From Collinsella aerofaciens (GTDB lineage: Bacteria; Actinomycetota; Coriobacteriia; Coriobacteriales; Coriobacteriaceae), in NCBI RefSeq assembly GCF_028209885.1, contig NZ_JAQLEM010000022.1, positions 1 through 38,294 of the forward strand: a stretch of DNA of 38,294 nucleotides. The letters run 5' to 3'. The position numbers and the translations under genes are program-made. The notes beneath the pieces were generated by a model. That model was given only the letters and a program-made list of their open reading frames with translations. It did no database searches and was not told the origin of the DNA. Below, piece by piece: positions 16,198 to 23,434 of the stretch; positions within the stretch are counted from its first letter, which is position 1, and every line of letters starts with the position of its first letter.

Positions 16198-17499
16198 TTA
16201 TGCCAGTTTGTCGATTTGCCCAATTTCCCAAAGCGGAATATTGACGAGCGTGCCCTCGTCTCTATATGCCGCCAGGGAGCTCCTCACGCAACGCTCGAGC
16301 TTGAATTTTTCGCAGGCTATTTTCAGACTCTTCGCTTTAAGGTTCTCTGCCGCCTTGACCTCAAGCGGAAGCACGGTTCCCGCATGGTCGATGGCAAAGT
16401 CGGTTTCGGCATTGCCAGAGGTAGAGGACCAATACGCGGGAGTTTTGTCCTGGAGCAAAAGCTCCTGCGCGACGTATTGTTCGGTCAGCGAACCTTTGAA
16501 CTCGGTAAAAACAGCGGATCCGTTAAGAACGATGGCCGGAGAGAGACCGGAGAGCGCTCCGAGGATGCCGGTGTCGATGCAGAACAGTTTGAAGCCCGAG
16601 AGGTCTTCGTAGCTCGAGAGCGGCGCCTTTAGAGCGGAAACACGTGGCACCTTATGAACGATTCCGTAGTCCGTGAGCCACTGGAGGCTTTCCTCAAAAT
16701 CGCGTGCGCGCGCTCCGGGGCGAAGGGCGCCATAGACAAACTTCTTGTTCTCCTTTGCAAGCTGGCCGGGAAGGGATTTCCAAACCAACCTCATGCGCTC
16801 GACGATGCGGGCGGGTGCATGTTTGCCAAAATCGGATTCGTAAGCCTCGATGATTTGCTGCTGAAGCCTTCGGGCTTCGATGAAGTCGCGTGTCTCGGCG
16901 AAAGCGGAGACAACTTCGGGCATACCGCCGACAACAAGGTATTCCTTGAGCAAGTGTTCGAGCTTTTCGGCAACGTTTGCCAGAAGGTTCATGTCTGCGG
17001 CAAGGATGGCGTCGGCGAGCGGGTTGCCGTCGACGGCACGAACGAACTCGGCAAACCCCATGGGACGCATGGTGAGCTGGTCGATTTTGCCAACGGGAAA
17101 TGACTCGTTTTCGCGTCGGAGCGCGAGGCCCATATAGGAACCGGCTGCCACGATGTGGTATTCGGGTGCAAGCTCGTTGAAGTACTTAAGCGAGGTGATC
17201 CCGCGTGGCGCCTCTTGGATCTCGTCGAAGATGATGAGCGTGTCTGTCGGCGTTACGGTTTGGCCACGTAGGAGCTCTATCTGGGAGATGATGCGCTTGG
17301 GGTCGAGGTTCCCATCGAACAGCGAGCGTGTGCTCGGCTCGAGCATAAAGTCAAAACGAATGACGTTTCGATACTGCTGGCTTGCGAATTCGTTAAGAAG
17401 CCAAGTCTTTCCTGTCTGGCGGGCTCCCTTAAGCAAGAGGGGTTTGCGATTCGCCCTTGATTTCCAAGCGATAAGTTCACTCATAAGCTGTCGCTGCAT
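16198..17499 (-). CDS. AAA-type ATPase with DUF4143 domain
   Basis: A 433-residue protein of the large DUF4143 ATPase family. The P-loop GARQTGKT is at 25-32, and the Walker B TLIIFDEIQEAPRG lies near 87-100. A sensor-like VAAGSYMG follows. After the ATPase comes the DUF4143 part, with a PD-(D/E)xK nuclease-like pattern, ETDFAIDHAGTVLPLEVKAAEN, near residues 365-390. Function is not established for the family; these genes are often sporadic and accessory. The start is ATG 17499 with GGGAGG five bases upstream, four codons after a TTG at 17511. A promoter and three repeat units lie upstream (17523-17637). The base composition is less G+C-rich than its neighbours, suggesting acquisition by transfer. 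Confidence 0.85.
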   Translation of the reverse strand: MQRQLMSELIAWKSRANRKPLLLKGARQTGKTWLLNEFASQQYRNVIRFDFMLEPSTRSLFDGNLDPKRIISQIELLRGQTVTPTDTLIIFDEIQEAPRGITSLKYFNELAPEYHIVAAGSYMGLALRRENESFPVGKIDQLTMRPMGFAEFVRAVDGNPLADAILAADMNLLANVAEKLEHLLKEYLVVGGMPEVVSAFAETRDFIEARRLQQQIIEAYESDFGKHAPARIVERMRLVWKSLPGQLAKENKKFVYGALRPGARARDFEESLQWLTDYGIVHKVPRVSALKAPLSSYEDLSGFKLFCIDTGILGALSGLSPAIVLNGSAVFTEFKGSLTEQYVAQELLLQDKTPAYWSSTSGNAETDFAIDHAGTVLPLEVKAAENLKAKSLKIACEKFKLERCVRSSLAAYRDEGTLVNIPLWEIGQIDKLA

Positions 17500-17522
17500 A
17501 TTGCCTCCCAACCCTCTCGGCT

Positions 17523-17528
17523 AGTATA
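17523..17528 (-). promoter_or_regulatory. -10 box of the DUF4143 ATPase gene
   Basis: TATACT on the minus strand lies 23 nt upstream of the start at 17499, a good distance for a short leader with its GGGAGG site. The -35 region would fall at the edge of the 33-bp repeats (17546 onward), so a protein bound there would affect transcription. Confidence 0.5.
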
Positions 17529-17539
17529 AGGCCATTTGG

Positions 17540-17637
17540 GAGTTTCCATCGGAAAATGTGGGAGACAACCACGTTTTTCCATCGGAAAATGTGGGAGACA
17601 ACCACGTTTTTCCATCGGAAAATGTGGTAGGAAACTC
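17540..17637. repeat. 33-bp palindromic tandem repeat upstream of the ATPase gene
   Basis: Units start at 17546, 17579 and 17612 with a period of exactly 33 bp; the first two are identical and the third is cut after 16 nt. Each contains the near-palindrome CCACGTTTTTCC / GGAAAATGTGG around ATC. The block is bounded by an 8-bp inverted repeat, GAGTTTCC (17540-17547) and GGAAACTC (17630-17637). Because units are identical with no spacers it is not CRISPR. Its position over the ATPase promoter suggests an operator array. Confidence 0.85.
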
Positions 17638-17704
17638 ATTGGGCGGGCGGAAAAGTAGTCAAAAAAGCCCCGTCCCAAATGAGCTGCTCTGCAGTTGACG
17701 GCGT

Positions 17705-17745
17705 CCAAAAGAGGCGAGCCCGCATCCCTTGGGGACACGGGCTCG
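17705..17745 (-). terminator. Terminator of tRNA-Leu
   Basis: Perfect 8-bp stem CGAGCCCG / CGGGCTCG (17715-17745) with an inner TCCC/GGGA pairing. Read on the minus strand it is followed by CCTCTTTTGG. It begins 12 nt after the tRNA 3' end. Confidence 0.65.
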
Positions 17746-17756
17746 AAAGCTCCATA

Positions 17757-17841
17757 TGGTAGGGGCGGTGGGACTCGAACCCACAATCCTTGCGGCGAGA
17801 GATTTTAAGTCTCCTGCGTATGCCAATTCCGCCACGCCCCC
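17757..17841 (-). tRNA. tRNA-Leu (anticodon UAA)
   Basis: The minus strand from 17841 reads GGGGGCGUGGCGGAAUUGGC and folds as a class-II tRNA. The acceptor stem GGGGGCG pairs with CGCCCCU; the anticodon stem GGAGA/UCUCU holds loop CUUAAAA, giving anticodon UAA. The long variable arm CGCCGCAAGG is typical of leucine tRNA. The T-arm GUGGG-UUCGAGU-CCCAC is perfect, and the 3' CCA is encoded (17757-17759). It has 85 nt including CCA. It reads UUA, a rare codon in this G+C-rich genome, and UUG by wobble. A single copy stands alone here. Confidence 0.95.
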
Positions 17842-17872
17842 GTGAGACTAGAAGTCTAGCACAAGCCGTCCG

Positions 17873-18496
17873 TTACGCGTTGACGGCCATCGAGTGTTGG
17901 CCTGACTTCTCCAGGAACTCTTGGAACTTGGCTTCGTCGCCTTTGTTCTTGTACTGCAGGGCCAACAGGTATTCCAGGCGGCAGCTCTTGACCTTGTCGT
18001 CACCGGCATCCTCGAGCATGCGCTCCAGCTCGGGAATGTCGTTGTGGCGCTTGAGGATCATCGTGTCGTACATCAGCTGGCACTCGTGCGCGACCGCCTC
18101 GGCCTGACCGCCCTCAAAGCCCTTGATCTCGTGCAGAAGCTCCTTGGACTTTTTGCGGTCCTCCTGGCCAACATAGTAGTTAAAGGCCTTAATCACCAGG
18201 TCGACGCGCTGCATCTTGGGGAGATTGAGTCCCAGCAGCAGGTCGAACATCTCGCTGGCGCGCTCGTGGTCCTCGCGCAGCAGATAGGAGTTCAGACGCA
18301 GGTAGTCGCGGTTGTAGCGCGGGTACAGCATGCTGGTGAGTTTGCCGTCGAGCAAACGATCGAACTCGTCCCACTGCTTGGCAGCCATAAGCTGCTGCAG
18401 GCGCTTAAACGTGGTGCGTTTTTTGACGCTAAAGAACACCGACACGGCGATGCAGATGATAACGACGGCGGTCCAGAGGGTGCGGGAATCGGGCAT
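17873..18496 (-). CDS. Membrane-anchored helical-repeat protein, unknown function
   Basis: A 207-residue protein I do not recognise. The N-terminus has a single hydrophobic segment (TLWTAVVIICIAVSVFFSV, about 6-24) followed by KKR, so it is probably anchored with the bulk in the cytoplasm. The rest is charged and helical, with pairs of helices spaced like TPR repeats (AKQWDEFDRLLDG, EDHERASEMFDLLLG, GDEAKFQEFLEKSG), suggesting a protein-binding scaffold. The stop is 31 nt upstream of the tRNA-Leu 5' end on the same strand, and the tRNA may be co-transcribed. A TATAAT box lies at 18552-18557. Confidence 0.75.
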   Translation of the reverse strand: MPDSRTLWTAVVIICIAVSVFFSVKKRTTFKRLQQLMAAKQWDEFDRLLDGKLTSMLYPRYNRDYLRLNSYLLREDHERASEMFDLLLGLNLPKMQRVDLVIKAFNYYVGQEDRKKSKELLHEIKGFEGGQAEAVAHECQLMYDTMILKRHNDIPELERMLEDAGDDKVKSCRLEYLLALQYKNKGDEAKFQEFLEKSGQHSMAVNA

Positions 18497-18551
18497 ATTA
18501 GGGTCCTTAGTCGCTCATAAAGCGAGCGGTATGACAACACGTACTAGATGT

Positions 18552-18557
18552 ATTATA
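18552..18557 (-). promoter_or_regulatory. -10 box upstream of the helical-repeat gene
   Basis: A perfect TATAAT on the minus strand lies 55 nt before the start at 18496. The -35 at 17-nt spacing is TGCCAG, a poor match. Transcription from here could run through the gene into tRNA-Leu. Confidence 0.45.
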
Positions 18558-18659
18558 CGCAGCGCGCAAGCAAACTGGCATAAAAGCTCATCGAGGCCGA
18601 GTGCCATCGCTCGCTGCGGTACACTTACCTAAAGTAAACCATGAAGGGAGACATTACCT

Positions 18660-18947
18660 ATGAAGAAGATCGTTTTGGCTTGCGGTGCTGGCGCTGCTAC
18701 TTCCACGCTCGTTGCCCAGAAGGTCGCTACTCTGCTCGACGCCAACGGTTATGCCGACAAGTACGAGATCGTGCAGTGCGCCATCTCCGAGGCCAAGGAT
18801 TACTGCGACGAGGGCGCCGACCTGCTGATCGCCACCACCGTTGCCCCCGAGGGCCTCACCTGCCCGTACGTGAGCGGCGTGCCCTTCATGACTGGCATGA
18901 ACCGCGTCGCTGCCGAGAAGGCCGTTCTCGACGTCATGGCTCAGTAG
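18660..18947 (+). CDS. PTS system IIB component, galactitol type
   Basis: A 95-residue IIB domain of the lactose/galactitol superfamily. The N-terminus KKIVLACGAGAATSTLVAQK carries the phosphorylated cysteine (C8) in the P-loop-like CGAGxATS. The length is normal for a free GatB-like protein. Such proteins pass phosphate from IIA to the incoming sugar at the IIC channel, but no IIA or IIC gene lies in the window, so the partner transporter is unknown and it may have a regulatory role. GAAGGGAG precedes the ATG at 18660. It is followed after 11 nt by a VOC protein gene, apparently in one transcript. Confidence 0.88.
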   Translation: MKKIVLACGAGAATSTLVAQKVATLLDANGYADKYEIVQCAISEAKDYCDEGADLLIATTVAPEGLTCPYVSGVPFMTGMNRVAAEKAVLDVMAQ

Positions 18948-18958
18948 GCGCTGACTGT

Positions 18959-19333
18959 ATGAATGAGCAGAACGCCAATCCGGTCGAGCTCTTTGGCATG
19001 CGCGTTGCCCATGTGGGCATTAACGCCACCGACCCGGCAGACGCCCTGGAGATCGCGGAGCTGTTCTCGACGATGATGGGCCTGCCCGTCATCGAGACCC
19101 CGGTTTCGTACTTCAACGATTCGCTGGTCGAGATCATGAAGCAGAACGGTCGTGGCACCAAAGGCCACATCGGCTTTGCCGTTAACGACATCGATGCAGC
19201 TGAGAAGTGGTTTGCCGAGCGCGGGCTCGAGGTCAACGAGGAGTCGCGCGTGCTGCTGCCCGACGGCGGCACCAAGCTCGTGTACTTTAAGCGCGAGTTC
19301 GCCGGCTTTGCCGTGCATCTGTGCCGCGAGTAG
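18959..19333 (+). CDS. VOC-superfamily (glyoxalase-like) protein
   Basis: A 124-residue vicinal-oxygen-chelate protein with the paired beta-alpha-beta-beta-beta modules: RVAHVGINATDPADALEIAE at 14-33 and KGHIGFAVNDIDAAEKWFAE at 61-80, ending with KLVYFKREFAGFAVHLCRE. Conserved His residues at the first strand of each module (H17, H63) and the final E124 could bind a metal. It is probably an isomerase or lyase on a small metabolite; the substrate is unknown. The start is ATG 18959, 11 nt after the PTS IIB gene, with only a weak ribosome site, so translation may be coupled. A bidirectional terminator follows. Confidence 0.8.
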   Translation: MNEQNANPVELFGMRVAHVGINATDPADALEIAELFSTMMGLPVIETPVSYFNDSLVEIMKQNGRGTKGHIGFAVNDIDAAEKWFAERGLEVNEESRVLLPDGGTKLVYFKREFAGFAVHLCRE

Positions 19334-19355
19334 CGCACAAGCTGCCATAGCTGGC

Positions 19356-19392
19356 AAAAAGGGATAGGGCCGCATGGCCTTATCCCTTTTTT
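19356..19392. terminator. Bidirectional terminator between VOC and histidine kinase genes
   Basis: AAAAAGGGATAGGGCC pairs with GGCCTTATCCCTTTTTT around GCAT. A-rich on one side and T-rich on the other, it serves the convergent VOC (plus) and kinase (minus) genes. Confidence 0.9.
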
Positions 19393-19407
19393 ATGCCGAG
19401 GGGCTTC

Positions 19408-20703
19408 CTACCGCGGCAGGCGAATCGTAAAGCGGCTGCCGACGCCCTCGACCGAGGTCACGCCGATGACGCCGCCGTGGCTATCGACGATCCACTTGGC
19501 GATGGCGAGCCCCAGGCCCGAGCCCTGCGCTCCGGCATCGCGCGCGTTGTCGGCGCGGTAGAACCGCTCGAACGCGTGAGCTGCGGATTCCTGATTCATG
19601 CCGATGCCCTCGTCCTCAACGCTTATGTCGATCGTGCCCGCGCCCGCATCCGGCGTCATGTCAAACGAGATGGATGTGCCCGCGTCCGAATACTTGGCGG
19701 CGTTCTGCACGATCACGCGCAGGGCCTGCTTTACGAGTGCCACGTCGACAGGCGCGTCGCAGCGCGGGTCGCTGGCGAGCGCGGCGTCAAACGCCAGCCG
19801 ATACGTGTGCGCGGCATCGATCATCTGCGATTCCTCGCAAACCTCGCCGACCAGCGCGGCCAGGTTGGTATTCGCGCGCCGCAGTACGGTGCGTCCGGCA
19901 TCGCCGCGTGCCAAAAACAGCAGCTGCTCCACAAGCTCTTGCATGCGCTCGCTTTCGGCTTTAAGGGACGCGATGGATTCCGCCAGCACGTCCGGGTCGT
20001 CCTTACCCCAGCGGTCGAGCATGTTCACGTAGCCCTGAATCACCGCGATGGGCGTGCGCAGCTCGTGGCTCGCGTCGTTGACAAAGCGCATCTGCTGCAG
20101 CTTGGCCTCTTGCATCTGGCGCAGCAGGCGGTTGAGTGCGACCTCGATGCTTGCCAGGTCGGCGTCGCCGGTAGTGACGCTCGGCGAGTCGACGCTTGCG
20201 CGCTCGATGGCCTGCTCCAGTGTTTCCATTTTGCCGCCGGCGAGTTGCATGCGGCCGAGTTCGTCCACGCGCAGGGCCAGATCGTTGAGCGGCGCCATGG
20301 TGCGGCGCACGCGGCGGGCGCCGCCGAGCATGTTGAGCACGCTGATGACCTGCCAACCCACAACGACAAGGTAAAGAGGCCATAGCGCGACGAGGTCCTG
20401 CGCGAGGGGGAAAGTCTTGGTGGTGCGCGCAAGCTCGACGGTATAGGTGAGCGTTGCCAGGTCCCAGCCGCGCGCGGGCGTCAGCGACATGCCGTGAACG
20501 GTGGCGCTGGGGATCCATCCTGCGGTAAACGCGCCGTTGGGCAGCGTCTGGTTGTATCCATAGACAAGGATCGCCGCCACAATCACTACTAGCAGCAGAT
20601 CGAGCCAGACGTAGCTTATCAGGCGGCGCCACATATAGCCCCAGTTGATGGCGCGGGCGATGGAGGTGACGCGCTTGGCCTCGGCGTTACGCGCGGCAGA
20701 CAT
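19408..20703 (-). CDS. Sensor histidine kinase
   Basis: A 431-residue membrane kinase. TM1 at about 32-50 (VWLDLLLVVIVAAILVYGY) and TM2 at about 107-126 enclose a ~55-residue extracytoplasmic sensor region. A HAMP-like linker is followed by the HisKA H-box FVNDASHELRTPIA with H213. ATP-binding boxes follow: N-box (VIVQNAAKYS), G1 (VEDEGIGM), F (AFERFYRADNAR) and G2 (GSGLGLAIAKWIV). The signal is unknown. Its start overlaps the regulator gene by 17 bp, so the pair is coupled. The partner regulator is at 20687-21472 and the DUF4342 gene is upstream in the same operon. Confidence 0.93.
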   Translation of the reverse strand: MSAARNAEAKRVTSIARAINWGYMWRRLISYVWLDLLLVVIVAAILVYGYNQTLPNGAFTAGWIPSATVHGMSLTPARGWDLATLTYTVELARTTKTFPLAQDLVALWPLYLVVVGWQVISVLNMLGGARRVRRTMAPLNDLALRVDELGRMQLAGGKMETLEQAIERASVDSPSVTTGDADLASIEVALNRLLRQMQEAKLQQMRFVNDASHELRTPIAVIQGYVNMLDRWGKDDPDVLAESIASLKAESERMQELVEQLLFLARGDAGRTVLRRANTNLAALVGEVCEESQMIDAAHTYRLAFDAALASDPRCDAPVDVALVKQALRVIVQNAAKYSDAGTSISFDMTPDAGAGTIDISVEDEGIGMNQESAAHAFERFYRADNARDAGAQGSGLGLAIAKWIVDSHGGVIGVTSVEGVGSRFTIRLPR

Positions 20704-21472
20704 AGCCCACCCCGCGCACGGTCTGGATGATGCGGGCGCCGCCGGCGTCCTCGATCTTGGCGCGCAGGTGCGCGATGTGCACGTCGACGTTGTTGGTGTC
20801 GCCTACATATTCGTAGCCCAGCGACTCGTGCGCGATGCGTTCGCGCGTGAGCACGCTGCCGGCATGCGCCATAAGCAGGGCGAGGACATCGAACTCGCGG
20901 GCCGTGAGCGCGATGGGCGAGCCGCCGACCGTGACTTCGCGGCGGTCGGGATCGAGTGCGACCGAGCCCACGGCGAGCGTGGCGGGGGAGGGCACGGCAG
21001 AGGTCTTGGCCGAGTCGCCGACCGGGGACATCGCAGCGGCGTTCCCGGCCGCGCCGCCCGCCATACCCACCCCAGCACCGGCGCCGCCAACGCCCGAAGC
21101 CGCCCGCACGGCTTCCGAGCGCTTCAGCGCCACGCGGATCCGTGCGAACAGCTCTTCAATCGCAAACGGCTTGGTCAGGTAATCGTCGGCGCCGGCATCG
21201 AGCCCGGCCACCTTGTCCATCACGGCATCGCGCGCGGTGACCATGATCACCGGCACATCCTTGTGCTTGCGTACGCGCCGCAGGACCTCCATGCCGTTGA
21301 GCTGCGGCAGCAGTACATCGAGCAGAATCAAATCGTAGTCGCGCTCCAGTGCCAGGTCCACGGCGGTGCGGCCGTCGGCGGCATGTTCCACCCGGTAGCC
21401 CTCGTGCTCCAGCTCGAGCGTCACAAAGCGGGCGATTTTCTCCTCGTCCTCTACGATCAGGATCCGTGCCAT
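20687..21472 (-). CDS. OmpR/PhoB-type response regulator
   Basis: A 261-residue transcription regulator. The receiver domain (1-120) has acidic residues E8, D9 and E10, the phosphoacceptor D52 (LILLDVLLP), T79 in VTAR and K101 in YLTKPF. A winged-helix DNA-binding domain follows (about 165-261, LTAREFDVLALLMAHAGSVL and RGVGYVCRA). Between them is an unusually long Gly/Ala-rich linker (about 123-167, GVGGAGAGVGMAGGAAG), making it ~35 residues longer than typical. The start is ATG 21472; longer in-frame readings run into the next gene. It lies 19 nt after the DUF4342 gene. Confidence 0.93.
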   Translation of the reverse strand: MARILIVEDEEKIARFVTLELEHEGYRVEHAADGRTAVDLALERDYDLILLDVLLPQLNGMEVLRRVRKHKDVPVIMVTARDAVMDKVAGLDAGADDYLTKPFAIEELFARIRVALKRSEAVRAASGVGGAGAGVGMAGGAAGNAAAMSPVGDSAKTSAVPSPATLAVGSVALDPDRREVTVGGSPIALTAREFDVLALLMAHAGSVLTRERIAHESLGYEYVGDTNNVDVHIAHLRAKIEDAGGARIIQTVRGVGYVCRA

Positions 21473-21491
21473 ACGTGCCCCCCGTCTGCGA

Positions 21492-22034
21492 TTACTTGTC
21501 GTCGTTGAGATTTTGCTTGATGTCGTCCGCGGCGTCGGCGGCGTGATCCATAAGGTTGTTGATGCTGCCGGGCACGTCGCCGTCGCTGTCGATGCGGTAG
21601 CGCATGCCAAAGAACAGGCCAATCAGCATCAGCCAAATCGTAGCGCCCCAGGCAAACAGGGCGATGATGGGGATCAGGATGGGGATGTTGAGGATGATCG
21701 CATCGCGGCGCGTGGCGATAAACTTGGTGTCCAGGCTCAGGCGGAAGAGCTTTTTGAGGTACTCCCATACGCTGTCCACCTTCTTGGAGAAGTCGGTCTT
21801 TTCGCTCGACTTCTCGTAGGCGGCCTGCGCGGCGACCATCTCGGCTGAAGGCTCATCGACTGGCGCGGACTCGGTGGCGGCGTGCGACGACGTGGTCTGC
21901 GTCTTGCCCTGCGACTCGAGCCAAATGATGGCGTCCAAAACGTTGCCGTCGGCGGCGTCGAGCGCGGCCTTGGCATCGGTGTAGCTCACGTTGCACTTGG
22001 TGCGGATGGTTTCAACTTTTTCGAGGTCGTCCAT
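21492..22034 (-). CDS. DUF4342 protein with UBA-like domain and membrane segment
   Basis: A 180-residue protein. Residues 1-45 look like a UBA/TS-N three-helix domain (KVETIRTKCNVSYTDAKAALDAADGNVLDAIIWLE), the pattern also found at the start of elongation factor Ts. A Ser/Glu-rich linker is followed by the DUF4342 core: SVWEYLKKLFRLSL, then FIATRRDAIILNIPILI and a hydrophobic stretch PILIPIIALFAWGATIWLML, ending in an acidic tail. Function is not known. It is the first gene of an operon with a response regulator and histidine kinase, so it could act as a membrane accessory of that system. The start is 22034 with GAAAGGACA upstream. Confidence 0.8.
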   Translation of the reverse strand: MDDLEKVETIRTKCNVSYTDAKAALDAADGNVLDAIIWLESQGKTQTTSSHAATESAPVDEPSAEMVAAQAAYEKSSEKTDFSKKVDSVWEYLKKLFRLSLDTKFIATRRDAIILNIPILIPIIALFAWGATIWLMLIGLFFGMRYRIDSDGDVPGSINNLMDHAADAADDIKQNLNDDK

Positions 22035-22368
22035 GACCTGTCCTTTCGTTCGATGGGCGCGAGCGTTGCGATCGGCGGCCTGCGTTGCGCGGCGCCGCCC
22101 CGCCCCTTGTTCGAACTCTATAGTGCAGGTTATAGATTAAGCGATTCTTGAGCCAAGATTAATGTTGGATGAGTTTTTGGGTAGCGGTGGGAAAAGTATT
22201 AGACCTCGATAGCGGGGGATGGGGTGCCGGTGCAAAACGGCGTCAAAGGTTGGTCGAGCAGGCGGTTTCTCCATTGATGTCCGCACGGCATGGGACACTT
22301 ACCCTGCCGCCCTGCTCTGCCGCGGCGGCATGTACCCAAACAACGACCCTCTAAGGAGTTCGATACCA
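22035..22368. other. Divergent intergenic region, DUF4342 operon and small membrane protein
   Basis: The left half holds the DUF4342 promoter candidate (minus). The right half holds the ribosome site AAGGAG (22353-22358) for the gene at 22369. I see no RNA gene, terminator or long repeat. Short open frames here lack ribosome sites and are not called. Confidence 0.5.
22129..22156 (-). promoter_or_regulatory. Candidate promoter of the DUF4342-regulator-kinase operon
   Basis: On the minus strand TTGGCT (22151-22156) and TATAAC (22129-22134) are separated by 16 nt, 95 nt upstream of the DUF4342 start. The surrounding A+T-rich stretch stands out from the G+C-rich background. Confidence 0.5.
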
Positions 22369-22608
22369 ATGAGCGATAACACCAAGCATCTCGCAAAGAA
22401 GTGCGTCAAGGACGCGGGGCCGTGCCTCGCGTTGTGCCTTGCCGGCGCAGCGGTCGCGCTGCTGGCTGTTCTGGGGCCATTCGACGTGCTCCGAAGTGCC
22501 AGTTCTCTGCACGTTTGCATGGCCCTTGCCGGCGCCATGATGACCGGCGGCGTGCTCGATCTGGTTTTTTGGGTGCTTGACCCGTTTGGATGGAAGAACG
22601 AAGGGTAA
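22369..22608 (+). CDS. Small membrane protein, unknown
   Basis: A 79-residue protein with two hydrophobic segments, LALCLAGAAVALLAVLGPFDVL (about 19-40) and HVCMALAGAMMTGGVLDLVFWVL (about 48-70), and a charged N-terminus (KHLAKKCVKD). I do not recognise a family. The start is ATG 22369 with AAGGAG ten bases upstream. It stands between divergent and unrelated genes, 85 nt before a phosphoesterase gene. It reads like a real gene because of its hydrophobic pattern, ribosome site and codon use, but no functional clue is visible. Confidence 0.6.
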   Translation: MSDNTKHLAKKCVKDAGPCLALCLAGAAVALLAVLGPFDVLRSASSLHVCMALAGAMMTGGVLDLVFWVLDPFGWKNEG

Positions 22609-22693
22609 GCCCTAAGGGATGGAAGGGCTGGAACGGTTGGCTTAGTGATCGTGCAGAATGTGGGCTAGCGACTTACAGGGAAGTGGTAATCCG

Positions 22694-23419
22694 ATGACGG
22701 TCTATGTAACAGGCGATATTCATGGCGGCGCTGACATGCAAAAGCTCCGCGATTGGGAGCTTGGGGATAGCCTGGCGAGCGACGACTATCTCATCATCGC
22801 GGGCGACTTTGGCTTTCCCTGGGACTTTTCTACCGAGGAATGTGCCGATATTGCTTGGCTGGAGTCGCGCCCCTACACCGTGCTGTTTGTCGACGGCAAC
22901 CACGAGCGTTTCGATCACTGGGCGGAACGCCCCATGGAGTTGTGGCACGGTGGGCTGACGCAGCGCCTGTCGGATACCTCGCCCATACGGCGCCTGACGC
23001 GCGGCGAGGTTTTTGAGCTCGACGGCTCAACGGTCTTTACCATGGGCGGCGCCACGAGCGTGGACAAGGAATACCGCATTCCGTATTCCAGCTGGTGGCC
23101 GCAGGAGCTGCCGGACGAGCGCAACTTTGAGGAGGCGCGGGCAAAGCTCGACAGCGTGGGCTGGACGGTCGACTACGTGATCACTCACACCTGCTCTACG
23201 CGCATGCTTTCGTCCACGCTTTATCCAGCGTCCGGCTGGAATTGCCCCTCCGTTGATCGGCTTACGGCATTTTTCGATGAGCTGGAAGACCGCTTGGACT
23301 ACAAGCGCTGGTACTACGGGCATTTTCATCGGGATACCAACCCGGCCGAGCGTCACACCGTGCTCTACGACTGCGTCGTTCGCTTGGGCGACGAACTCCA
23401 GCCCTGGGATGTTGCGTAG
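22694..23419 (+). CDS. Calcineurin-like metallophosphoesterase
   Basis: A 241-residue phosphoesterase. Metal-binding motifs in order: VTGDIHGGAD near 6-15, IIAGDFGFPW near 38-47, VDGNHERFD near 69-77, VITHTCSTR near 163-171 and YYGHFHRD near 207-214. The fold is the dimetal phosphoesterase type; the substrate could be a phosphoprotein, nucleotide or phosphodiester and cannot be chosen from the sequence. The start is ATG 22694 with GGGAAGTGG upstream. It converges on the glutamyl-queuosine synthetase gene, the two ends being 15 nt apart with no obvious terminator between. Confidence 0.85.
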   Translation: MTVYVTGDIHGGADMQKLRDWELGDSLASDDYLIIAGDFGFPWDFSTEECADIAWLESRPYTVLFVDGNHERFDHWAERPMELWHGGLTQRLSDTSPIRRLTRGEVFELDGSTVFTMGGATSVDKEYRIPYSSWWPQELPDERNFEEARAKLDSVGWTVDYVITHTCSTRMLSSTLYPASGWNCPSVDRLTAFFDELEDRLDYKRWYYGHFHRDTNPAERHTVLYDCVVRLGDELQPWDVA

Positions 23420-23434
23420 AGGCGGGGTGGCTGG

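Noticed and set aside
17540..17637. CRISPR array
   Set aside because: Repeat units are contiguous and identical with a 33-bp period and no unique spacers, and no cas genes are near.
22219..22368. Longer N-terminus for the small membrane protein
   Set aside because: The in-frame upstream sequence has no ribosome site; AAGGAG precedes the ATG at 22369, and the residues from there form the plausible membrane protein.
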